Notes: generated by a model not told the origin, from the letters alone. Positions 1 to 6,084 are shown, counted from the first letter of the stretch. The stretch: 6,084 bases of DNA from an uncultured Litorilinea sp. (GCA_946885925.1 CAMPHP010000219.1:1-6084); one strand, 5' to 3'. Translations and numbers: made by a program.

Positions 1-50
1 AGATAACAGCGACAATTCCAGGGTAAGCCCTGGGCCACGATGCAATGAGA

Positions 51-80
51 ACCGCCCAGCCAGAAAAGTGGCTGGGCGGT
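51..80 (+). terminator. Perfect GC-rich hairpin, probable terminator of an upstream unit
   Basis: A 12-bp perfect stem (ACCGCCCAGCCA at 51-62, TGGCTGGGCGGT at 69-80) encloses a six-base loop GAAAAG. It is followed by CTGGTTATAA, so the U-tract expected of a classic intrinsic terminator is weak on both strands. A smaller hairpin, CCAGGG-TAAG-CCCTGG, lies just upstream at 18-33. No coding region is visible in 1-190, so the likeliest role is to end transcription from a gene to the left of the window. It could also be a transcript-stabilising 3' structure. Confidence 0.55.
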
Positions 81-190
81 CTGGTTATAACGATCCCCTT
101 CTACCTTGCTGCGGAGTTGTGGTAATCTTGCGATCAAAGACCATTGATTTGTATTTGCTCATGCAACTTGCTAGATAGGACGAAATATCT

Positions 191-472
191 ATGTGCAGAA
201 ATATCAAACCATTATTCAACTTCGACCCGCCAGTGACCGACCAAGAGATTCACGACGCATCTCTCCAGTTCATACGCAAGGTGAGCGGATTCACAAAACC
301 AACCCAAGCCAACCAAGAGGCGTTTGACAAAGCCGTAGATGATGTTGCACAAGTGGTTCGAGAGTTGTTTGATTCGCTAGTCACGACAGCAGAGCCGCGC
401 GACCGCGCTGTCGAAGCCGCCAAGGCACGCATACGCTCGGCCAAGCGCTTTGGCTCCACCCGTATGACTTAA
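191..472 (+). CDS. DUF2277 domain-containing small protein
   Basis: This 93-residue protein of unknown function is recognised by the family's N-terminal signature MCRNIKPLFNFDPPVT, followed by a segment with SLQFIRKVSGFTKP (about residues 25-38) and the C-terminal LVTTAEPRDR and RIRSAKRF blocks. The whole length corresponds to the DUF2277 domain, so it appears intact. It has no signal peptide or membrane segment and is predicted to be a small, mostly helical cytosolic protein. Cys2 sits in the conserved start motif. The ATG at 191 follows a modest AGGA (177-180) with a 10-base spacer, and the MCRNIK motif fixes the start. It stands alone and converges on the M20 hydrolase 106 bases downstream. 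The family assignment is from memory of the motif; no biochemical role is known to me. Confidence 0.9.
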   Translation: MCRNIKPLFNFDPPVTDQEIHDASLQFIRKVSGFTKPTQANQEAFDKAVDDVAQVVRELFDSLVTTAEPRDRAVEAAKARIRSAKRFGSTRMT

Positions 473-508
473 GTAACTGTCCAGTGCTACAATCTGGCAA
501 CGTTAGTC

Positions 509-553
509 ACCTGCCTCGAAGCCGAGAACCCTTTGGGTGGCCCTGAGGCAGGT
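509..553. terminator. Nested hairpin between convergent genes, possible bidirectional terminator
   Basis: Outer arms ACCTGCCTC (509-517) and GAGGCAGGT (545-553) are perfectly complementary over 9 bp. Inside them GCC (521-523) can pair with GGC (539-541), and ACCC (528-531) with GGGT (535-538) around a TTT loop, giving a rod with small internal bulges. It is followed by TTCAGC on the plus strand, so the U-tract is short. It lies between the stop of the DUF2277 gene (472) and the stop of the minus-strand hydrolase (578), which is where a shared terminator would be expected. Confidence 0.5.
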
Positions 554-577
554 TTCAGCTGAACGTCAATAACGAGC

Positions 578-1768
578 CTAAGCATTACCCAGCACAGCCT
601 GAATAATCCCAGCATAGCCACGCGCCGCGGCAAAGAGATCATCAAGCTTTAACCGCTCGTCAACCACATGCGCGTCCCCCTCGGTGGCAGGACCAAACCC
701 CACGGTCGGCACACCGGCAATCCCCGCACTATAAGCACCATTTGTGCAGAAGCGATACGCACTCACCTGTGGCTGCAAACCTACCTTCTGCAACCCTGCC
801 AGCGCATGTCGCACATACCAATCATTTTCCGGAAAGACCCATGCCGGGAAAAACTTGGGGCTATGCAGCGTCTTGCCCGTATAGGCAAGATGCGCGCCCA
901 CGGCAATCGTCGCCTCAAGTTCAATACCGTGCAAAGCCGGTAGCTCCCGAATCGCCTGCAAGACTTCCTCCGGCGTCTCCCCCGGCAACAAGCGCCGGTC
1001 ATAGGTCACTTTGCACAAGCTGGGAATGACCGAATAACCCGGATAGGGGTCAGAGATAATATCCGTCAGTGCCAGAATCGCGGGCCCCATTAGTGGGTCG
1101 CTGGGTAGCTCCACAGTCTCGATAGCAGCAATAACCTTCATCATATCCAAGACCGCATTATGGCCGAGGTGCGGCGACGAGGAATGAGCAGGACGGCCAA
1201 TCGTGGTGAGATGCACCTCGGCGCGCCCGCGCCCCCCACGGTTCAAGTTCAGACCGGTTGCCTCGCCAATCACCACAAAATCCGGCTGCGCCGCCTGCAT
1301 CACCGTTCCCAACGTAACCCCTTCCAACACTTCCTCCAACGTCGTTGCGCTCACCACAATTCTGCCGCGCAATATACTGCGCTCCACACTCGCGGCGGCA
1401 TAGACCATCGCGGCCAACGCTCCCTTCATATCCGCCGCGCCTCGGCCCACAATCGCCTGATCGACAACATGCGCGCCAAAAGGCTCATGCTGCCATGCCA
1501 CCCCTTCCGCTACACCCACAGTATCGATATGGGCATCCAAGAGCAGCGTCTTGCCAGGTGACGCTCCTTCAATAATGCCGATAATGCTCCCATTCTCATC
1601 TGCCATGATCTGGTCAAATCCCAACGATTGCATCTCGTCCAGCACCCGCTCGGCCACAGCGGCTTCCTCACCACTCAGACTTGGTCGCTGGATCAATGCC
1701 TGGGTAAACTCGACCATTTTTTCAAGATCGATGAACCTCGATTCTATCAAACCGTTGTCAATGCTCAT
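578..1768 (-). CDS. M20-family metallohydrolase, YgeY-like (ArgE/DapE/CPG2 superfamily)
   Basis: A predicted cytosolic zinc-dependent amidohydrolase of 396 residues, close to the roughly 400 usual for YgeY-type proteins. All M20 landmarks are present (numbered from the chosen start). DAHIDTV supplies H80 and D82, and GRGAADMKG gives the bridging D113. The general base E145 and ligand E146 are in TLEEV, E169 is in GEATG, and H367 is in DAHVVDER. The lid/dimerisation domain begins near RGGRGRAEV (177-185) and carries H195 in GRPAHSSSPHLG. An intact active site suggests hydrolysis of an N-acyl, carbamoyl or peptide bond; the substrate is not deducible. YgeY homologues are often called selenium-metabolism-linked, but no such partners are in view. 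I chose the ATG at 1768 because GAGGA (1777-1773) precedes it. An upstream ATG at 1783 and a TTG at 1792 are in frame but lack ribosome binding sites. The stop is TAG. It could alternatively be annotated as a generic ArgE/DapE deacylase. Confidence 0.9.
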   Translation of the reverse strand: MSIDNGLIESRFIDLEKMVEFTQALIQRPSLSGEEAAVAERVLDEMQSLGFDQIMADENGSIIGIIEGASPGKTLLLDAHIDTVGVAEGVAWQHEPFGAHVVDQAIVGRGAADMKGALAAMVYAAASVERSILRGRIVVSATTLEEVLEGVTLGTVMQAAQPDFVVIGEATGLNLNRGGRGRAEVHLTTIGRPAHSSSPHLGHNAVLDMMKVIAAIETVELPSDPLMGPAILALTDIISDPYPGYSVIPSLCKVTYDRRLLPGETPEEVLQAIRELPALHGIELEATIAVGAHLAYTGKTLHSPKFFPAWVFPENDWYVRHALAGLQKVGLQPQVSAYRFCTNGAYSAGIAGVPTVGFGPATEGDAHVVDERLKLDDLFAAARGYAGIIQAVLGNA

Positions 1769-1793
1769 CTGTTCCTCATGCATCTTTATCAAT

Positions 1794-1880
1794 AATGGAG
1801 TAACACATTAATGGAGTAATCATAGTGGAGCAATCGGGGTCGAGCAATCGGGGTCGAGCAATCGTAGTGAAATAGTGAAG
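1794..1880. repeat. Short direct-repeat array upstream of the hydrolase gene
   Basis: The core TSGAGYAA (S = C/G, Y = C/T) occurs five times, starting at 1796, 1812, 1826, 1840 and 1854, with periods of 16, 14, 14 and 14. The last three copies share the longer GAGCAATCG, starting at 1828, 1842 and 1856. An 8-bp tandem follows (TAGTGAAA 1865-1872, TAGTGAAG 1873-1880). The array lies just upstream of the chosen hydrolase start on the minus strand, so it would fall in its 5' leader or promoter. It could be an array of regulator binding sites or simple replication-slippage repeats. Confidence 0.75.
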
Positions 1881-1901
1881 TACAAAACGTATAGTAGCAG
1901 A

Positions 1902-1928
1902 ATAATAGACTCGGCGTACAACTGTCTA
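1902..1928 (-). promoter_or_regulatory. Candidate sigma-70-type promoter for the M20 hydrolase
   Basis: Read on the minus strand, TAGACA (1928-1923) matches five of six bases of a -35 box and TATTAT (1907-1902) matches five of six of a -10 box. The 15-base spacer is shorter than the preferred 17. Transcription from here would run through the direct-repeat array into the hydrolase. The assignment is tentative. Confidence 0.25.
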
Positions 1929-2084
1929 GCATAGTTGCTTCTTGCATAATTGCTTACGGTAATGCACTGCAAGCCTCACTATACTCGACAGTAGCTTCGC
2001 CGGATTGTGGACCAGCCTGGAGGAAGTGGCAAGAGCGCATGCCTGTATGCTGGCCCTATGCCGTTTGCCTATTCTTTTGGCTGG

Positions 2085-2114
2085 TTTACAAAGCCCCATT
2101 TTGTGCGGTACACT
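2085..2114 (+). promoter_or_regulatory. Candidate promoter of the MoxR-VWA operon
   Basis: TTTACA (2085-2090) resembles a -35 box and TACACT (2109-2114) a weaker -10 box, separated by 18 bases. Transcription would begin around 2121, leaving a leader of roughly 90 bases that contains the dyad at 2130-2142 and the ribosome binding site hairpin. It is supported by consensus matching and position only. Confidence 0.35.
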
Positions 2115-2129
2115 CGATATTGCTGTGGC

Positions 2130-2142
2130 CCACTACTAGTGG
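2130..2142. promoter_or_regulatory. 13-bp dyad, possible operator
   Basis: CCACTA (2130-2135) and TAGTGG (2137-2142) form a perfect palindrome around a single central C. It sits 15 bases downstream of the candidate -10 box of the AAA+/VWA operon, a place where a repressor dimer could act. With a one-base centre it is unlikely to fold as RNA, which favours a protein-binding reading. No regulator can be named. Confidence 0.3.
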
Positions 2143-2197
2143 CGCACGTTTCTTACCAGCGTTTCCACGGTAGTTAGCCCATTTTTATTCCTGTTCT

Positions 2198-2211
2198 GAG
2201 GAGACTCTCCT
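2198..2211 (+). promoter_or_regulatory. Ribosome binding site of the AAA+ gene, paired in a small hairpin
   Basis: GAGGAG (2198-2203) lies 8 bases before the GTG start at 2212 and fixes that start; the next in-frame Met is far downstream, at residue 131. AGGAG (2199-2203) is exactly complementary to CTCCT (2207-2211) across a three-base ACT loop, so the Shine-Dalgarno bases can be fully paired immediately before the start codon. Together with a GTG start, this may damp translation. Confidence 0.6.
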
Positions 2212-3180
<969 letters not shown>

Positions 3181-3204
3181 TAGTGGATTCACGGGAGTTC
3201 GTGG

Positions 3205-3213
3205 TAAGGAGAT
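3205..3213 (+). promoter_or_regulatory. Strong ribosome binding site of the VWA gene
   Basis: TAAGGAGAT is a near-perfect Shine-Dalgarno sequence, with AAGGAG (3206-3211) 8 bases before the ATG at 3220. It contrasts with the hairpin-masked site of the upstream ATPase gene, so the VWA subunit may be translated more efficiently from the shared transcript. Confidence 0.7.
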
Positions 3214-3219
3214 CTATTA

Positions 3220-4602
3220 ATGGAAGAAAGAATCGTCCGCTTTATTGCTGCACTACGCGCAGGCGGCGTCCGCGTAAGCTTGGCTGAAAGCGCCGATGCC
3301 TTCCGCGCCGTGGAAAACCTGGGCGTTGAAGAACGTGAAGCATTTCGGCTAAGTCTGCGCGCGACATTAATCAAAGATGCATCCAGCCTGCCTATCTTTG
3401 AGGAACTCTTCCCTCTCTTCTTTGACACTGCCGACCAGCAGCCCGCGATGCAGGACAGCACCGAGGATATGTCACCCGAAGAAGCGCATATGTTGGCCCA
3501 GGCGTTGCGTATGTTTAGTGAACAGCTACGCCGGATGATGGAAAAACTCCTGCGCGGCGAACAACTAAGCCAAGAAGAGTTGGAACAATTGGGTCAGATG
3601 ACAGGGCTCAATCGCACAGACGACCTGCGCTATAAAGATTGGATGGCGCGGCGTATGATGCGCGCCATGCGCTTTGACGAAGTGCGCGATGCAATGCGCG
3701 AGATGATGGAGTTGTTGGCGCAAATGGGGATGAACAAAGAGCGATTGGAGCAAATGCGCGAGTTGATCCGCGCCAACCAGCAGGCCATGCAAGAGCAAAT
3801 AAGCCAATATGCAGGCCAGCGTATTGCCGAAAACATGAGCGAGCAGCGCCCCGAAGAAGGTGTGGAAGAATTGATGGACCGGCCCTTTGGTGCGCTCTCC
3901 GACCGCGATATGGATCGCTTGCGCCGTGAGGTCAGCAAACTGGCGAACCGGCTGCGCAGCCGCATTGCCCTACGCCAGAAGCGGGCCAAAACCGGACAAC
4001 TGGATGCCAAAGGCACGATCCGCACCAACCTCAAACATGGAGGCGTGCCGATGGAGATCAAGCACCGCGACCATCGCCTCAAGCCCAAGTTAGTGGTCAT
4101 CTGCGACATTAGCACCTCCATGCGCCACTGTTCAGAACTCATGCTGAGTCTTGTTCATGCGCTTCAAGACTTGGTCACCAAGACCCATGCGTTTGCTTTT
4201 ATTGACCACCTTGAATACATCTCACCCGACTTCGTAGGTCGGCAGGCAAAAGATGCCATTAGCGAAGTGTTGGTGCGTATGCCACCCGGTCATTACAGCA
4301 CCGACCTGGGCTATAGCCTAGAGAACTTTGTACATAACTATATGGACACCATCGACAGCCGCACTACCTTTATCGTGGTGGGGGATGGACGCAACAATTA
4401 CAACGATCCGCGGCTCAACATCTTTCAAAACATGGCCCGCCGCAGCCGCCGGACGATCTGGCTCAATCCCGAACCGCCCATACTCTGGGGCAGCGGCGAC
4501 AGTGATATGCCCAAGTATGCGCCGCTTTGTGACAATATAGTGGTTGCCGCCACCCTGAACGAACTAACTGAAGCTATTGACAGCCTGCTAACGCAACCCT
4601 AG
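3220..4602 (+). CDS. VWA domain-containing CoxE-like protein, partner of the MoxR ATPase
   Basis: A 460-residue soluble protein with a C-terminal von Willebrand A domain of the CoxE type (about 288-457). The metal-ion-dependent adhesion site is present: DISTS (D296, S298, S300), a probable T361 in HYSTDLG, and D389 in VVGDG. The RRTIWLNPEPP segment (410-420) is characteristic of CoxE proteins. Residues 1-70 form a helical N-terminal module (FIAALRAGGVRVSLAES). The middle, about 84-206, is highly charged, probably helical or coiled-coil and unusually rich in methionine. There is no signal peptide or membrane segment. In MoxR-VWA systems the VWA protein is thought to bridge the AAA+ ring and its client; CoxE with CoxD assists assembly of the CO dehydrogenase active site. 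No client gene is in the window. It lies directly downstream of the ATPase gene, has its own strong ribosome binding site, and ends with TAG. Confidence 0.92.
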   Translation: MEERIVRFIAALRAGGVRVSLAESADAFRAVENLGVEEREAFRLSLRATLIKDASSLPIFEELFPLFFDTADQQPAMQDSTEDMSPEEAHMLAQALRMFSEQLRRMMEKLLRGEQLSQEELEQLGQMTGLNRTDDLRYKDWMARRMMRAMRFDEVRDAMREMMELLAQMGMNKERLEQMRELIRANQQAMQEQISQYAGQRIAENMSEQRPEEGVEELMDRPFGALSDRDMDRLRREVSKLANRLRSRIALRQKRAKTGQLDAKGTIRTNLKHGGVPMEIKHRDHRLKPKLVVICDISTSMRHCSELMLSLVHALQDLVTKTHAFAFIDHLEYISPDFVGRQAKDAISEVLVRMPPGHYSTDLGYSLENFVHNYMDTIDSRTTFIVVGDGRNNYNDPRLNIFQNMARRSRRTIWLNPEPPILWGSGDSDMPKYAPLCDNIVVAATLNELTEAIDSLLTQP

Positions 4603-4687
4603 TTCCATTACGCACGGCAGAAGTCACGCCAATTCACCATTAAATCTGGTCGCCAATAGAGCTTCCGCCAGTGCTGTGACGTGGCCT

Positions 4688-4760
4688 TGTCACCCCGTAG
4701 GGGTCTCTCTGCTGCTGTTTTTCCAGACAGACCGAGTGCCCCCCTGGGCGCGGGGTGACA
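4688..4760. repeat. Large imperfect inverted repeat with nested stem
   Basis: TGTCACCCCG (4688-4697) and CGGGGTGACA (4751-4760) are perfectly complementary outer arms. Inside, GTCTCTCTG (4703-4711) pairs with CAGACAGAC (4724-4732) with one mismatch around a 12-base loop containing five T. An alternative local hairpin, ACCCC-GTA-GGGGT (4692-4704), competes with the outer arm. It lacks a U-tract, so a terminator role for the VWA gene is possible but not shown. It may be an interspersed palindromic repeat or a structured 3' untranslated region. Confidence 0.6.
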
Positions 4761-4797
4761 GAGTGTTGACCGGCTTGACTGGAAAAGTTCATAACTG

Positions 4798-4892
4798 ACG
4801 CAGAGGCGCGGAGGAGAAACTGCAAGTTAACAGTTCTCCTCTTCTGTGTGCCCACGTTCTGTGTGCCCACGCGTCTCCCGGCATCTCTGCGT
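4798..4892. repeat. Palindromic intergenic element with ACGCAGAG ends
   Basis: Outer arms ACGCAGAG (4798-4805) and CTCTGCGT (4885-4892) are inverted copies. Inside, GAGGAGAAACTG (4811-4822) pairs with CAGTTCTCCTC (4831-4841) over 11 bp with one bulged A and an 8-base loop. The CTCTGCGT-type ends resemble short repeats I recall as common in intergenic DNA of cyanobacteria and some other bacteria, but this cannot be checked here. No transposase and no clear target-site duplication are visible. Confidence 0.5.
4842..4871. repeat. Perfect 15-bp tandem duplication
   Basis: TTCTGTGTGCCCACG occurs twice back to back (4842-4856 and 4857-4871) with no differences. It lies in the right half of the palindromic element, between its inner stem and its outer arm. 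Perfect identity suggests a recent duplication, probably by replication slippage. Confidence 0.9.
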
Positions 4893-4910
4893 GAGACTCG
4901 AGCTTTTCTT

Positions 4911-4939
4911 TTCCAACAATGCCCCTCTACCTGTATAAT
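4911..4939 (+). promoter_or_regulatory. Predicted ilvE promoter
   Basis: A perfect -10 box TATAAT (4934-4939) lies 17 bases downstream of a weak -35 candidate TTCCAA (4911-4916). Transcription would start near 4946, leaving a leader of about 60 bases before the ATG at 5008. No T-box or leader-peptide attenuator pattern was seen between them, so amino-acid-responsive attenuation is not evident. Confidence 0.5.
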
Positions 4940-4993
4940 AGCTAAAACTTATCGCCTATTCCTCGCTCAGAACCTAGACATAATTTGTGCAAA

Positions 4994-4999
4994 AAGGAG
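4994..4999 (+). promoter_or_regulatory. Ribosome binding site deciding the ilvE start
   Basis: AAGGAG lies 8 bases before the ATG at 5008. An in-frame GTG at 4987 lies upstream of this site and would place the Shine-Dalgarno sequence inside the coding region, so the GTG start is rejected. Confidence 0.8.
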
Positions 5000-5007
5000 A
5001 AGCACCT

Positions 5008-5955
5008 ATGGCCGCAATGCAGGCCGACTATATTTGGATGAACGGCAAGATCATTCCCTGGCAGGAAGCCACCGTTCACGTCTTTACCCACGCGCTCCAC
5101 TATGGCAGTAGCGTCTTTGAAGGCATCCGCATCTATGAAACCGTCAACGGTCCTGCCATCTTCCGGGGACGAGAGCATTACGAACGGCTACTCTTTAGTG
5201 CCAAAGTAGCGCGCATCCCCTCGCCCATTACCGATCTTGACGAGTGGATGAAGATCACAGCGGATGTGGCGCGTGCCAACCAGCACCGCAGTGCCTATGT
5301 GCGCCCGCTGATCTTCCGCGGTTACAACACATTAGGCGTAGATGGCCGCGGCTGCCCGGTGGATGCTATCGTTGCCACTGTCCCCTGGGGTGCCTATCTG
5401 GGAGCCGAGGGGCTGGAGAAGGGTGTGGATGTCCAGGTCAGCAGTTGGCGGCGTATCGCTCCCGACACCGGCAATGCCCTTGCCAAAATCGGTGGGCAAT
5501 ATGTCAACGGCCAGAACATTGTCATGGAAGCCAAGGACAATGGCTTTACCGAAGGCATTGCGCTCGATGTCAATGGCTATGTCAGTGAGGGCAGCGGCGA
5601 AAACATCTTCCTTATTTACCAGGGTGAGATCTACACGCCACCATTGAGCAACAGCATCTTGGGTGGCATCACGCGCAATAGCGCTACGGTCATCGCCCAG
5701 GAGCTAGGCTACAACGTCAAGGAGATGACCATCCCGCGCGAGATGCTCTACCTGGCCGACGAAATCTTTTTCACCGGAACCGCCGCTGAAATCACACCTG
5801 TCCGTTCAGTTGACCGCATGCCTGTCGGCAGCGGAAGCCGCGGCCCCGTCACCAAAGCCATCCAAGACTATTTCTTCGGCATCATTCGCGGTGAACTCGA
5901 GGACAAATGGGCCTGGCTCACCCCTATCGAGATGAGCGAGAAAGTAACGGCATAA
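5008..5955 (+). CDS. ilvE: Branched-chain amino acid aminotransferase
   Basis: A class IV PLP-dependent aminotransferase of 315 residues that exchanges the amino group between glutamate and the keto acids of leucine, isoleucine and valine; it acts in the cytosol as the last step of branched-chain biosynthesis. The motifs run in family order: HYGSSVFEGIR (31-41), R59 in HYER for the PLP phosphate, YVRP (97-100), the Schiff-base lysine K160 in NALAKIGGQYVNGQN, E194 in VSEGSGENIF, LGGITRNS (218-225), FFTGTAAEITPVRSVD (254-269), and the C-terminal GPVTKAIQDYFFGI and EDKWAWL. Overall it closely resembles E. coli IlvE in length and motifs. The ATG at 5008 is chosen for its AAGGAG site. It has its own promoter and a hairpin downstream, so it appears monocistronic, away from other ilv/leu genes. 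D-amino acid transaminase or 4-amino-4-deoxychorismate lyase is less likely given the length and the EITPVRSVD/EDKW blocks. Confidence 0.96.
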   Translation: MAAMQADYIWMNGKIIPWQEATVHVFTHALHYGSSVFEGIRIYETVNGPAIFRGREHYERLLFSAKVARIPSPITDLDEWMKITADVARANQHRSAYVRPLIFRGYNTLGVDGRGCPVDAIVATVPWGAYLGAEGLEKGVDVQVSSWRRIAPDTGNALAKIGGQYVNGQNIVMEAKDNGFTEGIALDVNGYVSEGSGENIFLIYQGEIYTPPLSNSILGGITRNSATVIAQELGYNVKEMTIPREMLYLADEIFFTGTAAEITPVRSVDRMPVGSGSRGPVTKAIQDYFFGIIRGELEDKWAWLTPIEMSEKVTA

Positions 5956-6013
5956 GCTGTTACCTCCTGAACACATAGCTGCGCGAACATAGCTGTACAG
6001 CAAGTGAACTACC

Positions 6014-6042
6014 TGGGCGACTATAGGATCTATAGTCGCCCA
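6014..6042 (+). terminator. Hairpin terminator of ilvE
   Basis: A perfect 13-bp stem (TGGGCGACTATAG at 6014-6026, CTATAGTCGCCCA at 6030-6042) closes on a three-base GAT loop, 59 bases after the ilvE stop. CAATTTAT follows, giving only a modest U-tract. The base of the stem is GC-rich and the top AT-rich, as in many intrinsic terminators. Its symmetry means it could also act on a convergent transcript from the right. Confidence 0.7.
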
Positions 6043-6084
6043 CAATTTATCTACAACCCAATCTGTCTGCTAAAACACCCTATA

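Larger units (their letters stand above)
1769..2211. other. Gene-free region between divergent genes, with repeats and candidate control sites
   Basis: No open frame here resembles a protein, and no tRNA or known RNA pattern was seen. The left part next to the hydrolase carries short direct repeats (1794-1880). The right part carries a candidate promoter (2085-2114), a 13-bp dyad (2130-2142) and the ribosome binding site hairpin of the AAA+ gene (2198-2211). The middle (about 1930-2080) shows no feature I can support. The region must hold the promoters of both divergent units. Confidence 0.7.
4603..5007. other. Gene-free region rich in inverted repeats, upstream of ilvE
   Basis: No convincing coding frame lies here; the open frames crossing it are low-complexity and lack ribosome binding sites. 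The region holds a large imperfect hairpin (4688-4760), a second palindromic block (4798-4892) with a 15-bp tandem duplication inside it, and the ilvE promoter at its right end. No clean intrinsic terminator with a U-tract follows the VWA gene. The arrangement resembles intergenic interspersed repeats rather than a gene. Confidence 0.7.

Noticed and set aside
1..190. tRNA, small RNA gene or end of an upstream coding sequence
   Set aside because: No tRNA cloverleaf or T-arm signature and no convincing coding frame were seen. The hairpins are better explained as transcript 3' structures.
1160..1561. 133-codon plus-strand open frame over the hydrolase
   Set aside because: It is antisense to a protein with complete catalytic motifs. 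Its translation is rich in Arg, His and Pro, typical of shadow frames, and it resembles no family.
1769..1792. Longer hydrolase starting at TTG 1792 or ATG 1783
   Set aside because: Neither has a Shine-Dalgarno sequence, and the extension adds only up to eight residues outside the M20 fold. ATG 1768 has GAGGA just upstream. ATG 1783 remains possible.
3630..4142. 170-codon minus-strand open frame over the VWA gene
   Set aside because: It overlaps the CoxE-like coding region in antisense, its composition is Arg/Ser/Ile-biased, and it has no recognisable domain.
4640..4870. Small minus-strand open frame in the gene-free region before ilvE
   Set aside because: It runs through the palindromic repeats and the tandem duplication, has low-complexity translation (MGTQNVGTQKRR), and has no supporting motif.
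4987..5007. Earlier GTG start for ilvE
   Set aside because: The AAGGAG at 4994-4999 would lie inside the coding sequence. It is correctly spaced for the ATG at 5008, and the extra residues match no family motif.
4600..5007. T-box or leader-peptide attenuator controlling ilvE
   Set aside because: I looked for the conserved T-box antiterminator sequence and for a short open frame with runs of Leu/Ile/Val codons near the promoter and found neither.

Overview
This window looks like bacterial chromosomal DNA of moderate GC content with ordinary housekeeping and accessory genes. The combination of a DUF2277 protein, a YgeY-type M20 hydrolase, a CoxD/CoxE-like MoxR-VWA pair and a monocistronic ilvE suggests a member of the Chloroflexota. 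This is an inference from gene content and protein style only: no rRNA or marker gene is present, and Actinobacteria or related lineages cannot be excluded.

Layout: positions 1-190 hold no gene but contain a perfect GC-rich hairpin (51-80), probably the end of an upstream transcription unit. A small plus-strand DUF2277 gene (191-472) converges on a minus-strand M20 metallopeptidase-family hydrolase (578-1768). A nested hairpin (509-553) lies between their 3' ends. A gene-free region of about 440 bp (1769-2211) separates the hydrolase from a divergent two-gene operon. It carries an array of short direct repeats beside the hydrolase start, candidate promoters, a 13-bp dyad and a small hairpin that pairs the ribosome binding site of the next gene.

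The operon (2212-4602) encodes a MoxR-family AAA+ ATPase and a VWA protein of the CoxE family. Such pairs act as ATP-driven chaperones that load metals or activate enzyme complexes. In CO-oxidising bacteria CoxD and CoxE mature the Mo/Cu CO dehydrogenase. No dehydrogenase or other client gene is visible here, so the client is unknown.

A second gene-free region of about 400 bp (4603-5007) is rich in inverted repeats and holds a perfect 15-bp tandem duplication, resembling interspersed palindromic elements. It ends in a promoter with a perfect TATAAT box for ilvE (5008-5955), a class IV PLP branched-chain aminotransferase. A perfect 13-bp-stem hairpin (6014-6042) closes that unit.

The four units look independently transcribed and have no obvious shared pathway. 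The hydrolase and the aminotransferase both fit nitrogen or amino-acid metabolism, but nothing in the sequence links their regulation. No tRNA, rRNA, CRISPR array, transposase or phage gene was found. The most interesting material is the client-less MoxR/CoxE pair with its methionine-rich central region, and the structured repeats in the two gene-free regions.
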